Shown here: positions 19,040 through 27,976 of the stretch, piece after piece
How positions within the stretch are numbered: position 1 is the stretch's first letter
Layout of the letters: every line of letters begins with the position of its first letter
Assembly (NCBI RefSeq): GCF_015163655.1
Contig: NZ_JADEUF010000030.1
Span: 1-35,848 of the forward strand
Source: Xenorhabdus griffiniae
GTDB taxonomy: Bacteria; Pseudomonadota; Gammaproteobacteria; Enterobacterales; Enterobacteriaceae
Direction: 5' to 3'
DNA length: 35,848 bases
The notes under the pieces: generated by a model
What the model was told of the DNA's origin: nothing
Seen by the model: the letters and a program-made list of their open reading frames with translations, nothing else
Database searches by the model: none
Position numbers and translations under genes: made by a program

Positions 19040-22000
19040 TTAATAATACAGTGCACATAAAACATATGCATATATTGATTGACTCGTATCATCATTCGGT
19101 ACTTCCTTACCAGTAGCTGTGTCATATGCCAAATAACTCCCGCTACCTTGGCGAGATTTTAGCATTTTAATATAAGTCGTATCTATATGATTAAAATCAT
19201 CTAAAATACCAAATTTATAGGCGTCCGGAAATTCATCAGATAATGCTGTTCCTGCTCCTGTTGAAATCAAGTCTGAATAAAGAGGTGATATGTTATGTTG
19301 AACACTTGTTCGATATTCACACTTATTATTGTCATTCAATGGGTAAGAGATATCGTAACCCTGTACAGATATAAGAAGCATTTTTGGAAAAAATGTATAA
19401 GTGTATTTACGCTTTGTTCCATTTTTTTTCGTAATATCAAGGATAATTTCTTGTTGCCCTAAGGTGTTAAATGTAATCCATCCAGTATTATTGTCTACAT
19501 TTATTATAGGCCACCCTCCATTCGGCTGTGGGCTATAGTCGGCAGTATCCCCAGGTTCAACGAGTTCCTCACCTTTGACGGATTTCAATTTAGCTGCCAA
19601 TTGCCTAAAGATATTGTATGGCCTTTCTTGCTCAGTAAAAAGTTTGCTAACAGATTTATCTACGGTCTTTGTTTTAGGATCATACTTATAGACCATTGCC
19701 GCTGCTAGCACTGGCACAACATCAAAACTGACTTTGTCATGGGCAGACTGAGATAACGTATTTCCATCTGACCCAGCCATACTTAATGTTACTGCAACAT
19801 CATCAATCCCCACTCCCACTACTCTACTCTTCAATGTTGCATATAAATACCCGTCTCCATCCGTCTTACCTGCCTTATCCCATTCAGGCTGAGGTAATTC
19901 TAGATCCGTAACTTCTGAATGATCCCTAACCCACCTAACATCACTGAATGAATAATTAGAAATTGGCTTTTTATTACCTTTTTTCTCAACGATCAGCGCC
20001 CTGTATTGATATTCTGACTTTCCATCACCAAGTAATGGTTTATTGGGATCAAATCCTTCTTTTTTCCCTGCCCGATTAACACGCCAGACTTCAACATGGC
20101 TAATTTCAAATTCTATTTTAAAATCGACAGGATCGGCACATTTCGGAAGTTCAGAGGCAGGTGCGCCAACAATTGTCAAACAGATAACAGCACCTTTAAC
20201 AGCGGGCTGATTCTTCTGGCTTATTAATTTCGCCGTTAATGTCCCGCTATTTGGTGAAATACTGATTTCTCCCTGAGGTGAAAGAGAGAGACCTTTATCT
20301 GTTGGAGTCTTGAGTATCCATTCAAATTTACCCTTATATTTGTCAATATCATCAGCCTCAGTACCTGATATTGTTGCTGTGAAATCATATTCCCCACCTG
20401 GAAGAATGCTCCCACTCTTTTGTTTTAACGCTATTTTCTGAATTGTTGGCCATTTGAACGCCAAATCCACAGACTTCTTGATTTCAGAACCTTCTACAGA
20501 AGCCTCTACCGTCACTGTTTGAGCCTGCGTACTGGTCAATGTTGTGCTGGCATTACCACTACCATCAGTTGTACTGGTTGTTGAGGTAAGCGTGACCGCT
20601 GTCTGGTCAGGCGCCTTTATAGTCCAATTAACTTTCTTACCAGCCTCTGAATTTTTACCTATAGTATCCTTAACACTCACTGTCAGAGTATAACTATTAC
20701 CTACTAATCTTGGGCTTGATGGTGTCACTGTTATTGACATTTGTTCCGGTTTAAAATCTACCGCCCGTTTTGCCTGTACCGGATTGTGGTTTCCAACCGT
20801 GAGTGAAACAACAACCCCCTGGACTGCCTTAGTGCTGGTTAAGCGTGCCGTTAATTGTCCTTGATCATCGGTTGTCTTATCTGATTGATCTAGCGTGAGT
20901 TCAGGCATGTTAGCGGGATGCTCTATCTTCCATGTCGCATTCGAAATGTTTTTCTTGAAAATGGGATTTTTATCAATACCTATGATTGTCGCCATATAGG
21001 TATATTTCTGGACACCGTCTGCCGTTAACGTCCCTGACGGGCTGACCTGTATATCTCCTCTAACCTGATAATCTTGGGTATCTTCAGTAAAGGTCACCGG
21101 AAATTGTGCAGAAACAGGCTGTTGGCCTTCAATGGAAAGTAAAACCGTGACATCTTTTATTGCCTCTGTGCTGGCCAGGGTTGCCGTTAATCTCCCGTTT
21201 TCATCCGTTGTGACATCACCATTTTGTGGGTTCCAAATAAGCCCATCGTGGTTCTTATCTTTACTCCAATTCACATTAGCGATTTTCTGATTTTTCGCCG
21301 GATTGTTATCACTATCTAATACCACAGCATTGTAAGTGTAAGTCTGGGAACCATTGGCTATCTGCGACGGTATAGGTGGTGAAACCTCAACTTTATCAAT
21401 GTGGAAGTTGGTTGATTTTTTATCAAAGCTGACCTCCCCCACGGATTGTGGCGGCTGGTTATTCAGTTGCAGGTACACTTTGACATCTTTATGTGGTCGG
21501 GTACTTACTAATATCGGTTTTCGTTTGAAATGCCCATACTCATCAAGTGTAATAGAGTCTGATGTTTCCCAATCAATCCATTTCAATCCAGAATCCGGTC
21601 CGATTTTAGGATCGGTTATCCACTGAACATGGTTAATGGTAGCATTTTTTATTGGGGCACCATTGACCGTATCAAAGGTAATCACGGGGTTAAACGTATA
21701 GCCATCCTTTTTATCCCCCGTTGCCGGCAGTGGCCCCGCAGGGGTAAAGTAAGTCCCTTCCTGTTTTTTCAGTATAAATGGCCTGACAATTACACGCATT
21801 TCGACAGGTGCTGATTTTTGGTTATCTTCTAATTCAGCGAGAGCATAGATGGGGTAATTGTTATTTTGGTTATCACCGGATAAATAGGTTGGCAGAGTGA
21901 TTTTTATGGTGTGTCCGACGCGGGAAGAAAGTTTTCCACCACGCAACTCAAAATCTTTATTGGTTGTCCAATGAATCTGCTTAACAAAAGCATTAGATGA

Positions 22001-23200
22001 TAATTTGACGGTAATTTCGTGCTGTTCCTGGCTGTATCCAACGATAGTTTCCGGTAACGACAATTGCGCAATCGGTTTTTTCTGGTGCTCAAGTACAATA
22101 TGATTATTCCTTTCTACAAGGTCATAACGGCTACCCGCTAATGTCCTTGCCGCTGCCACATTTTCTGGTGATAACTGCCCGCTCAGGGAAACACCTAGTT
22201 TATAGTTGAAATTCGCCAAAAACTGCGTTTCACTGTGCCCGCTTTCTCCCTGTTTATAATCCACGCCCAGAGTAAGTAGCGGAACTGGCGTGTAAGTCAG
22301 CCCCAATTTAGCCAAGTTAGGATTTTTCTGTTTCGTGTCACGATTGAATAAAGTCACATTATCGCCAAAATACTGCTCATAGGTCAGTTTGGCGCCCAGA
22401 TGAGGATAAACGGGTAAGAAAAACTCCCCATTAATATCATAACCGGTGGCAGGGCGTTCATAATAACCGACAAAATCCCGTGAGTCTTTCCAGTTACTTA
22501 ATCGATAATAGGTATTAGCAGAAAGTTTAATGTAATTTCCCCAAATTTCTCCACCCAACCCAAGGCGCTGATTCTTGCCCGTTAGATCGTAGTCATAAAA
22601 GGTATTCAGGCCATACATCCAGTTCTGATAAAAATAGCGCCCACCTAAACCGACGTTAATGGTATTACGACTATCTTTATTACGATAACCTAATTGTGAG
22701 AAAAATAACCTATCTGTTTTATTATCATAAAGTGGTAGTAATAGGTCGAGTGAATTATTCTCTAATCTTCCTTTTTTATCTAATCCAAAGTTGATTCTGA
22801 CAGTCCCAAACTGGGATAGCCATTTTTGAGATTCTGAAGATACGGTACTGTTAAATTTACCCAAAGCATAGGTTTTTACTTTTTCCGCTAATTCTGAAGG
22901 TGAAGATGATAGAATGTTCCCTGCAATTTGGATATTTTGGTTAATAGAGTTTAGATCCTTATTTATTGAAGCATCATTATTTTCATTTGAATTGCTTTCT
23001 TTCTTATTTTTTGAATTCGCTAAGTTTCTACTTGATTTTTCAATTTTAAAATCCATGTTATTTTTCTGTTCTGTGCTTTGTAAGTATTTTTCTTCCATTT
23101 TCATATTATAAACAGAGCCAGAACTCATCAAAGATGATGGCAGTAATAAAAAACACAGAAAAACAAAGAAACGAATAATGTTGACTATATGCTGTAACAT
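19040..23200 (-). CDS. inverse autotransporter, intimin/invasin family
   Basis: This 1386-residue protein is predicted to insert a beta-barrel in the outer membrane and display its C-terminal part outside (type Ve secretion). The layout is: signal region 1-28; an unusual Asn/Lys/Ser-rich linker about 29-95 with no recognisable LysM; the intimin-type barrel about 100-350 (SQKWLSQFGTVRINFGL, GLNTFYDYDLTGKNQRLGLGGEIW, GYDINGEFFLPVYPHLGAKL); and the ERNNHIVLEHQKK motif near residue 363 that ends the family's translocation unit. Several Ig-like repeats run from about 380 to 1140 (TTDENGRLTATLASTEAI, TTDDQGQLTARLTSTKAV, TTDGSGNASTTLTSTQAQ). A C-terminal region holds a Cys pair (NNKCEYR, YVLCALYY), the position of the lectin-like tip in intimin. 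AGGA at 7-base spacing supports the ATG. Receptor unknown. Confidence 0.95.
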   Translation of the reverse strand: MLQHIVNIIRFFVFLCFLLLPSSLMSSGSVYNMKMEEKYLQSTEQKNNMDFKIEKSSRNLANSKNKKESNSNENNDASINKDLNSINQNIQIAGNILSSSPSELAEKVKTYALGKFNSTVSSESQKWLSQFGTVRINFGLDKKGRLENNSLDLLLPLYDNKTDRLFFSQLGYRNKDSRNTINVGLGGRYFYQNWMYGLNTFYDYDLTGKNQRLGLGGEIWGNYIKLSANTYYRLSNWKDSRDFVGYYERPATGYDINGEFFLPVYPHLGAKLTYEQYFGDNVTLFNRDTKQKNPNLAKLGLTYTPVPLLTLGVDYKQGESGHSETQFLANFNYKLGVSLSGQLSPENVAAARTLAGSRYDLVERNNHIVLEHQKKPIAQLSLPETIVGYSQEQHEITVKLSSNAFVKQIHWTTNKDFELRGGKLSSRVGHTIKITLPTYLSGDNQNNNYPIYALAELEDNQKSAPVEMRVIVRPFILKKQEGTYFTPAGPLPATGDKKDGYTFNPVITFDTVNGAPIKNATINHVQWITDPKIGPDSGLKWIDWETSDSITLDEYGHFKRKPILVSTRPHKDVKVYLQLNNQPPQSVGEVSFDKKSTNFHIDKVEVSPPIPSQIANGSQTYTYNAVVLDSDNNPAKNQKIANVNWSKDKNHDGLIWNPQNGDVTTDENGRLTATLASTEAIKDVTVLLSIEGQQPVSAQFPVTFTEDTQDYQVRGDIQVSPSGTLTADGVQKYTYMATIIGIDKNPIFKKNISNATWKIEHPANMPELTLDQSDKTTDDQGQLTARLTSTKAVQGVVVSLTVGNHNPVQAKRAVDFKPEQMSITVTPSSPRLVGNSYTLTVSVKDTIGKNSEAGKKVNWTIKAPDQTAVTLTSTTSTTDGSGNASTTLTSTQAQTVTVEASVEGSEIKKSVDLAFKWPTIQKIALKQKSGSILPGGEYDFTATISGTEADDIDKYKGKFEWILKTPTDKGLSLSPQGEISISPNSGTLTAKLISQKNQPAVKGAVICLTIVGAPASELPKCADPVDFKIEFEISHVEVWRVNRAGKKEGFDPNKPLLGDGKSEYQYRALIVEKKGNKKPISNYSFSDVRWVRDHSEVTDLELPQPEWDKAGKTDGDGYLYATLKSRVVGVGIDDVAVTLSMAGSDGNTLSQSAHDKVSFDVVPVLAAAMVYKYDPKTKTVDKSVSKLFTEQERPYNIFRQLAAKLKSVKGEELVEPGDTADYSPQPNGGWPIINVDNNTGWITFNTLGQQEIILDITKKNGTKRKYTYTFFPKMLLISVQGYDISYPLNDNNKCEYRTSVQHNISPLYSDLISTGAGTALSDEFPDAYKFGILDDFNHIDTTYIKMLKSRQGSGSYLAYDTATGKEVPNDDTSQSIYAYVLCALYY

Positions 23201-23258
23201 ATGCTGTTCCTAAGATATTATTCTCTTTCATTTGAAAAGCACAATAAAATGTCAACTA

Positions 23259-23287
23259 ATTATATAGCACATAAATTGAAGATTTTA
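23259..23287 (-). promoter_or_regulatory. candidate promoter of the inverse autotransporter gene
   Basis: On the minus strand a perfect -10 TATAAT (23264-23259) lies 17 bases from a weak -35 TAAAAT (23287-23282), giving a leader of about 50 bases. A consensus -35 TTGACA also lies at 23255-23250 but has no good -10 at proper distance. The boxes lie in the 144-bp gap after ydbL. Confidence 0.45.
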
Positions 23288-23344
23288 ACAGGAAATTGAT
23301 AAAAATTTTTAATGCTATAGCCAAACCAAGTCGAATCATTCCCC

Positions 23345-23665
23345 CTATTTCTGCACCCAATTACCATTAATACCAAGGACATATTCGCCTGAAGCGGCGC
23401 GGTTTACCAGCTTCTCTCCTGCCATCCTGGCAACTTGCTCTGTCGTCATGTTGTTTTGGGCCGCGATCTCCGCATACTTCTTTTGCCGCTCATTGTTAAT
23501 TTTTTTCACTACTGATTGAGCTTCTTGGCCATTTTTTACTGGTGCAAGATAGCCACTGAATGTCTCTCCCACCAGCCCTTGTTGTTTTGCTTCATTTAAC
23601 GTCATGCCCTTGGCAAAAGGGCTGAATAACAGGCTTAACAGAAATATCATTCCTACTTTTTTCAT
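23345..23665 (-). CDS. ydbL: YdbL, periplasmic DUF1318 protein
   Basis: This 106-residue protein has a Sec signal peptide (MKKVGMIFLLSLLFSPFAKG). The mature part carries the DUF1318 pattern: LNEAKQQGLVGETFSGYLAPV, the alpha segment VVKKINNERQKKYAEIAAQNNMT, and the end GEYVLGINGNWVQK. In E. coli, YdbL works with YdbH and YnbE, where it modulates their assembly in outer-membrane lipid homeostasis. It is last in the ydbH-ynbE-ydbL operon, 10 bp after ynbE, with AAGGG as SD. The accessory block begins right after its stop, so this is the right-hand edge of conserved synteny. Confidence 0.93.
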   Translation of the reverse strand: MKKVGMIFLLSLLFSPFAKGMTLNEAKQQGLVGETFSGYLAPVKNGQEAQSVVKKINNERQKKYAEIAAQNNMTTEQVARMAGEKLVNRAASGEYVLGINGNWVQK

Positions 23666-23675
23666 GTGTTAGCCC

Positions 23676-23900
23676 TTAGAATAAGTTAGAGTTATTTTTA
23701 AGCATATCTTCAATTTGCCTGTCAACTTTAATATGAATTTCATGCTCAATTTTCACGTTCATATTGATGTTGATAGGCTTATCCGGTGTCGCCACTTCCA
23801 GCCTGAGACAGCCCATCAATGCCATACTGAATAAAGCTACGCTGATCCACATTACACTCATTCTTGCTGTTGGCAACTTGAATCCAATATTTGTTATCAT
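23676..23900 (-). CDS. ynbE: YnbE, outer-membrane lipoprotein
   Basis: This 74-residue lipoprotein has the lipobox LMGC with the acylated cysteine at residue 31. The mature part INMNVKIEHEIHIKVDRQIEDML is the conserved YnbE signature. In E. coli, YnbE pairs by beta-strand addition with the C-terminus of the AsmA-like protein YdbH, forming a bridge for lipid transport to the outer membrane. Its ATG overlaps the ydbH stop (ATGA), with GGAG 6 bases upstream inside ydbH, so the two are translationally coupled. This also supports the long signal sequence from the first Met rather than the internal Met14. Confidence 0.93.
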   Translation of the reverse strand: MITNIGFKLPTARMSVMWISVALFSMALMGCLRLEVATPDKPININMNVKIEHEIHIKVDRQIEDMLKNNSNLF

Positions 23901-26521
23901 TTATCACTCCCACCTATCACAGATATATTTTTCTGCAACCATTCTTCCAGATTGCTGCCAAAACGCAGACTACGCCATAATTGAAAAATATTCTCCTCAT
24001 GATGATAGTTAAGCCTGACTTCACGTTTTCTATCCACCACGGGATTTACCCCACTAATCTCTGAATGCAATGTTAAGATCCCCAAGTTATCGAGCGTAAC
24101 GTAAGCTTTTGACCGATCGATTTCTAAATAACGCAGCCAATCCATTGCCATACCTGCCGATAAGTCATTTTTTCCTATAGAATCAACTGTATCCTTGTCC
24201 AACCTTAATGTCAGATAATCCTCATTGGATACCCATCCTCGTTGAATAATCCAATGTTTATCGTTTAATAATATGGGTAATTCACCATGAATTTTTCCTG
24301 ACATCGCTATTTGTTTGACTTTCAATACGCCAACTAATTTGCTCAAATTCAGTTTGTTAAACCGCAATACCGCAGCTTCTTTTTGTGGGATCTGTAATTG
24401 CTCCATCGCCAATTTTCCATCCAGCATATCCACATTCACATTGGTCAACGTCAATGGCTGTTTGTCTGTTGCGGGATAGTATCCTAGCAGATCGGCTGTT
24501 ACATTTTGCATATCAAACAGACCTTTAATTGCCTTGATCCGCAACTGGACGGGCGATCCCAGCCCTAATTGCCACGTGTCCTCTTGTAAACGCCACGGTA
24601 AAACAAAATCCAGGTCATTAACTTCCCCATTTTTCAGCCACATACCCGCATTTTTGACCACCCAATGACCACCAGCCAGCAATCCTTGCCCCTTTGCTGC
24701 GGAAAAAGCAGCCTGAGCATAGAGAGTTCCACCAAGCACGGTAATCCCCAAATCTGGCGGAATTAAAGATTGAAAGGCTAATAAAGATTGCCTCGGCCAG
24801 CGGGCTTCTCCCCTTAATCGCTTTCCATCCCAACGACTATAAAAGGGAATGGGACCAATACCGTTAGAATATAGCTTACCATTCAACATAAAGTTCTCAG
24901 GAGATTCTCCTGCAAGCGTGGCTTTAAAATCAAAAGCAGGCAAAAAACCACCAGAACGAAATTCTGTTTTCTGAGCAGATAATTGTAAATCTCCCGTTAA
25001 ATTGGGACGATCTGCTGTCCGCTCCCAAATTAACGCGTTTGTCAGTTTTAAGCGCGGTGCTTGCATCTTCACAAGACCATATTGGATAAGATCAAAACCG
25101 GTATTTAATGTATCTACTGTTATCTTTGATTGATTCCAACTTCCCCTGCCCGCGATATCCCATTTGGCTTGTAACGGTGGTAAATGCCCATTTCCCCAAT
25201 AACGCCAATTCCAATTTCCCTGATCGGGTATAAAATCCTTTGCAGAACCATCCAGATGTAGCTTAAATCTCCCCCAATAGCTGTCTTGTGCCGTCACAAT
25301 AGCTTGAAGACGGCCGGTAAAGCCATCACGAGTCAAATAAATGCCTGCTAAAGGTAATCTGGCTTCCTTGACAGTCAATGTTTCACTGACTTTCCCCCAT
25401 GCCCGAAACAGAGCACCTGGACGAAAAGTAATTTTAGGATCAACCAATGGCCCTGTTATAACGGCAGGCAATGACATCGTCATAACCATCCTGCCGCTAT
25501 TCATTTGCCCGGTAACCTGAAACGGAATATGAGCATTGGTTATATTGACTGGGGTAGGTTTCACGGAAAGAACAACATTGCCTTTACCCTGCTTATTTTG
25601 AGTAACCAGACTTATCCGCCCACTGGCAAACATGCCTGACAAACCTTTTTTCCATTGTTCAAGTGTAATATTTACTCGTCCAGACAACGCTTGATGACTC
25701 TCCAACCATTGCCATTTTCCATTAACAATCTGGAACTGCGATTCGTCGAATGACCAAGGTAATTCTGCCAATAGTTGCTGATTTTTTTCTTTAATAACGG
25801 TGAACAACCCGCGCTGTTCCTGCCAACTCAATGCCATTTGCAACGGTTCGGGATATTGGCTCAGAGATACGTGCGCTATGATTTGGCCATGTCTTGGTAG
25901 CGTTGCAGTATTTAAGGGCAATGCTATATTTCCATTCAGGGAAATCACCTGTTCAGGTAGCTTCACAAAAAAACTCTGTACAATGAGATCTTGTTTATCT
26001 GCAATATGTGCATTGAGTTTTAATTTTTCCCCTTGATAAGAGAACATTTGCCCTTGGGATGATGAACTCAGTTGAAGTTTGCCAGCAAATTCGGGCCAAG
26101 GCATAAGAGCCAGCCGATCAACAGTAAGACTAAGCGAAGGTATTGCGGATAATATCTCTTGCACAGATAGCGGTGCTGATTGCTCTTCTGCTACAGAGAG
26201 TTGCGCCAGGCATTGGCTCTGACTATCAATATTGGTGGCATGAATATTCCAGTGGCGATTTTCACTATTTTTCCCGGATAAGTATTCCACAGATAGTCCG
26301 GAGATTTTGATCCATTCACACTCTTTTGCCTGTAATGACAGTTCATCTAACCACAATCCGCTGTTCTTCCATCGAGGTTGGCTTAAAGAAAACGTGACTC
26401 CTTGTGGCAACCAATAACTGGCAATCAATGGTAACCAGCGTGGAAGTGTATACCATCCCATCGACACCAATAACGCCAGCATTACCATTATCACTGCAAA
26501 CACTTTGAGTATTTTTGCCAT
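23897..26521 (-). CDS. ydbH: YdbH, AsmA-like intermembrane lipid-transport protein
   Basis: This is a large AsmA-like protein anchored in the inner membrane. Together with TamB and YhdP, E. coli YdbH supports phospholipid delivery to the outer membrane. I start it at the ATG of MAKILKVFAVIMVM (26519-26521), which has an AAGGA SD. A TTG eight codons upstream is in frame but poorly placed. This gives 874 residues, near the E. coli length of about 879. One N-terminal membrane segment (about residues 4-24) is followed by long beta-rich repeats. The C-terminal part (VRLNYHHEENIFQLWRSLRFGSNLEEWLQKN) is typical of the family. It is first in the operon with ynbE and ydbL and divergent from ldhA, as in E. 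coli. Confidence 0.95.
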   Translation of the reverse strand: MAKILKVFAVIMVMLALLVSMGWYTLPRWLPLIASYWLPQGVTFSLSQPRWKNSGLWLDELSLQAKECEWIKISGLSVEYLSGKNSENRHWNIHATNIDSQSQCLAQLSVAEEQSAPLSVQEILSAIPSLSLTVDRLALMPWPEFAGKLQLSSSSQGQMFSYQGEKLKLNAHIADKQDLIVQSFFVKLPEQVISLNGNIALPLNTATLPRHGQIIAHVSLSQYPEPLQMALSWQEQRGLFTVIKEKNQQLLAELPWSFDESQFQIVNGKWQWLESHQALSGRVNITLEQWKKGLSGMFASGRISLVTQNKQGKGNVVLSVKPTPVNITNAHIPFQVTGQMNSGRMVMTMSLPAVITGPLVDPKITFRPGALFRAWGKVSETLTVKEARLPLAGIYLTRDGFTGRLQAIVTAQDSYWGRFKLHLDGSAKDFIPDQGNWNWRYWGNGHLPPLQAKWDIAGRGSWNQSKITVDTLNTGFDLIQYGLVKMQAPRLKLTNALIWERTADRPNLTGDLQLSAQKTEFRSGGFLPAFDFKATLAGESPENFMLNGKLYSNGIGPIPFYSRWDGKRLRGEARWPRQSLLAFQSLIPPDLGITVLGGTLYAQAAFSAAKGQGLLAGGHWVVKNAGMWLKNGEVNDLDFVLPWRLQEDTWQLGLGSPVQLRIKAIKGLFDMQNVTADLLGYYPATDKQPLTLTNVNVDMLDGKLAMEQLQIPQKEAAVLRFNKLNLSKLVGVLKVKQIAMSGKIHGELPILLNDKHWIIQRGWVSNEDYLTLRLDKDTVDSIGKNDLSAGMAMDWLRYLEIDRSKAYVTLDNLGILTLHSEISGVNPVVDRKREVRLNYHHEENIFQLWRSLRFGSNLEEWLQKNISVIGGSDK

Positions 26522-26538
26522 TAAATCCTTATCTCTTC

Positions 26539-26567
26539 TTGTCAACCTGAGAACAACTTCCTGTTAT
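26539..26567 (+). promoter_or_regulatory. candidate ldhA promoter
   Basis: TTGTCA (26539-26544) and TGTTAT (26562-26567) are separated by 17 bases in the ydbH-ldhA divergent region. Downstream, at 26606-26627, AAGCTAT and ATAGCTT form a 7-bp inverted repeat flanked by two copies of CGATTTATT, possibly an operator. Both are assigned by eye only. Confidence 0.3.
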
Positions 26568-26685
26568 GATAATCTCATATCAGGCTCTAAGCCGATTTAT
26601 TATACAAGCTATCCCTATGAATAGCTTATCCGGCGATTTATTCGAGTATAGCGAAAGATAACGCTTAGAACCTTCAGGAGACGTC

Positions 26686-26757
26686 ATGATTGCAGGCAGT
26701 TTTTGCAGCAAAGTGAATTTAATGAATGGCTCGAATGATTCTATAGTTACTGTATAG
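26686..26757 (+). CDS. putative 23-codon leader ORF upstream of ldhA
   Basis: An ATG at 26686 follows AGGAG at the ideal 5-base spacing, the best SD in this region. The reading frame runs 23 codons (MIAGSFCSKVNLMNG..) to a TAG at 26755-26757. That stop lies one base before the ldhA SD (GGAG, 26759-26762) and 13 bases before the ldhA ATG. The arrangement suggests a translated leader peptide whose termination could couple to or gate ldhA translation. I recognise no family. The peptide is neither clearly hydrophobic nor rich in a single amino acid, so it is not a classical attenuator. Confidence 0.45.
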   Translation: MIAGSFCSKVNLMNGSNDSIVTV

Positions 26758-26770
26758 TGGAGATGTTGTT

Positions 26771-27766
26771 ATGAAACTGGTTGTTTACAGTACAAAGCAG
26801 TATGACCGTAAGCATTTTGAAATGCTCAACCAAAGGCTTGGCTTTGATTATCATATCGAGTTTTTTGATTTTCCTTTAAGTCCACAAACTGCCAAAAATG
26901 CCGTTGGTGCAGATGCCGTCTGCATTTTCGTCAATGATGATGGTGGACGGGAAGTGCTGCAAGAACTGGCAGAGATGAATATCAAAATCCTGGCACTACG
27001 CTGTGCCGGATTCAACAATGTCGATCTGGATGCAGCAAAAGAATTAGGCATCCAGGTTGTTCGAGTTCCTGCTTATTCCCCTGAATCCGTTGCTGAACAT
27101 ACTGTTGGGTTGATGCTATGTCTTAATCGACGTATCCACCGCGCCTACCAGCGCACCCGCGATGCTAATTTTTCCCTGGAAGGATTAACTGGTTTTAATA
27201 TGTATAAACGCACTGCGGGCATTATCGGAACAGGAAAAATCGGTATTGCTACTTTGCGGATTTTGAAAGGCTTTGGTATGCGTTTACTGGCATATGATCC
27301 CTACCCTAATCCTGAAGCCTTGAATATGGGTGTGGAATATGTAGACCTGGATACTTTATATGCTGAATCGGATGTGATCTCCCTGCATTGCCCCATGACA
27401 CCGGAAAACCATCATTTATTGGATGAAACCGCATTCAACAAAATGAAAGATGGCGTGATGATCATTAATACCAGCCGAGGCGCCCTGATTGATTCCGTGG
27501 CTGCTATTAATGCACTGAAACAACAAAAAATTGGTTCGTTGGGTATGGATGTTTATGAAAACGAAAGAGATTTATTCTTTGAAGATAAATCAAATGACGT
27601 TATTCAAGACGATATCTTCCGCCGTTTATCTTCTTGTCATAATGTGCTGTTCACCGGCCATCAGGCATTCTTAACCGAAGAAGCCTTAACCAGTATCAGT
27701 GAAACAACTTTGCAAAATATTCAGCAATTAGTTTCTGGAAAGGTTTGTCCAAATCTTGTTGAATAA
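26771..27766 (+). CDS. ldhA: D-lactate dehydrogenase (fermentative)
   Basis: This is the NAD-dependent cytosolic enzyme that reduces pyruvate to D-lactate during fermentation. The protein has 331 residues (E. coli 329). Motifs are the NAD-binding GTGKIG (about residues 152-157), the substrate-binding arginine in RCAGFNNVD, the catalytic Arg in NTSRGALID, the glutamate in DVYENERD and the catalytic histidine in FTGHQAFLTEEA. GGAG at 26759-26762 sits 8 bases before the ATG. The last 55 or so codons and about 65 bp of 3' flank are repeated 2.2 kb downstream, so the 3' end of this gene has been involved in a duplication or insertion. The gene itself is intact. Confidence 0.98.
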   Translation: MKLVVYSTKQYDRKHFEMLNQRLGFDYHIEFFDFPLSPQTAKNAVGADAVCIFVNDDGGREVLQELAEMNIKILALRCAGFNNVDLDAAKELGIQVVRVPAYSPESVAEHTVGLMLCLNRRIHRAYQRTRDANFSLEGLTGFNMYKRTAGIIGTGKIGIATLRILKGFGMRLLAYDPYPNPEALNMGVEYVDLDTLYAESDVISLHCPMTPENHHLLDETAFNKMKDGVMIINTSRGALIDSVAAINALKQQKIGSLGMDVYENERDLFFEDKSNDVIQDDIFRRLSSCHNVLFTGHQAFLTEEALTSISETTLQNIQQLVSGKVCPNLVE

Positions 27767-27830
27767 TTTTCAATAATTACTAATAACCACTTCTGCGGTT
27801 ATGATTACTTAATATTAACTGGGTAATTCT
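27600..27830 (+). repeat. left copy of ldhA 3'-end direct repeat
   Basis: This segment covers the last 55 or so codons of ldhA, its stop and the 3' flank with a hairpin-like sequence. It is matched by 29801-30033 in the same orientation, offset about 2203 bp. Between the copies lie a palindromic repeat, the phospholipase gene and a GhoS-like remnant. Confidence 0.85.
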
Positions 27831-27833
27831 TTT

Positions 27834-27901
27834 ATACGCATTAAACTTCAAGTTGCAATTTACAACACGATATCAGACGCATCTTGAAGTTAGATTGATA
27901 T
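27834..27901 (-). repeat. MITE-like palindromic repeat, copy C (core form, no central hairpin)
   Basis: On the minus strand this 68-bp element begins ATATCAATCTAACTTCAAG and ends AACTTGAAGTTTAATGCGTAT backwards of its partner arm, so its ends are imperfect inverted repeats around CTTCAAG/CTTGAAG. It aligns end to end with copies A (30347-30447) and B (31007-31108). It is in opposite orientation and lacks the 33-bp GC-rich central hairpin that they carry. Confidence 0.75.
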
Positions 27902-27924
27902 CACCAAAATACAGTGCTACAAAT

Positions 27925-27961
27925 CTCACGAACAGAAAACACAATGTATCCTGTTCGTGAG
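27925..27961. terminator. bidirectional terminator between ldhA and the phospholipase gene
   Basis: CTCACGAACAG (27925-27935) and CTGTTCGTGAG (27951-27961) form a perfect 11-bp stem with a 15-base loop. On the plus strand it is followed by TCTTTTATAA, a good T-tract for the ldhA direction. On the minus strand it lies 15 bases after the phospholipase stop. It is well placed for both convergent genes. Confidence 0.65.
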
Positions 27962-27976
27962 TCTTTTATAATAAAA

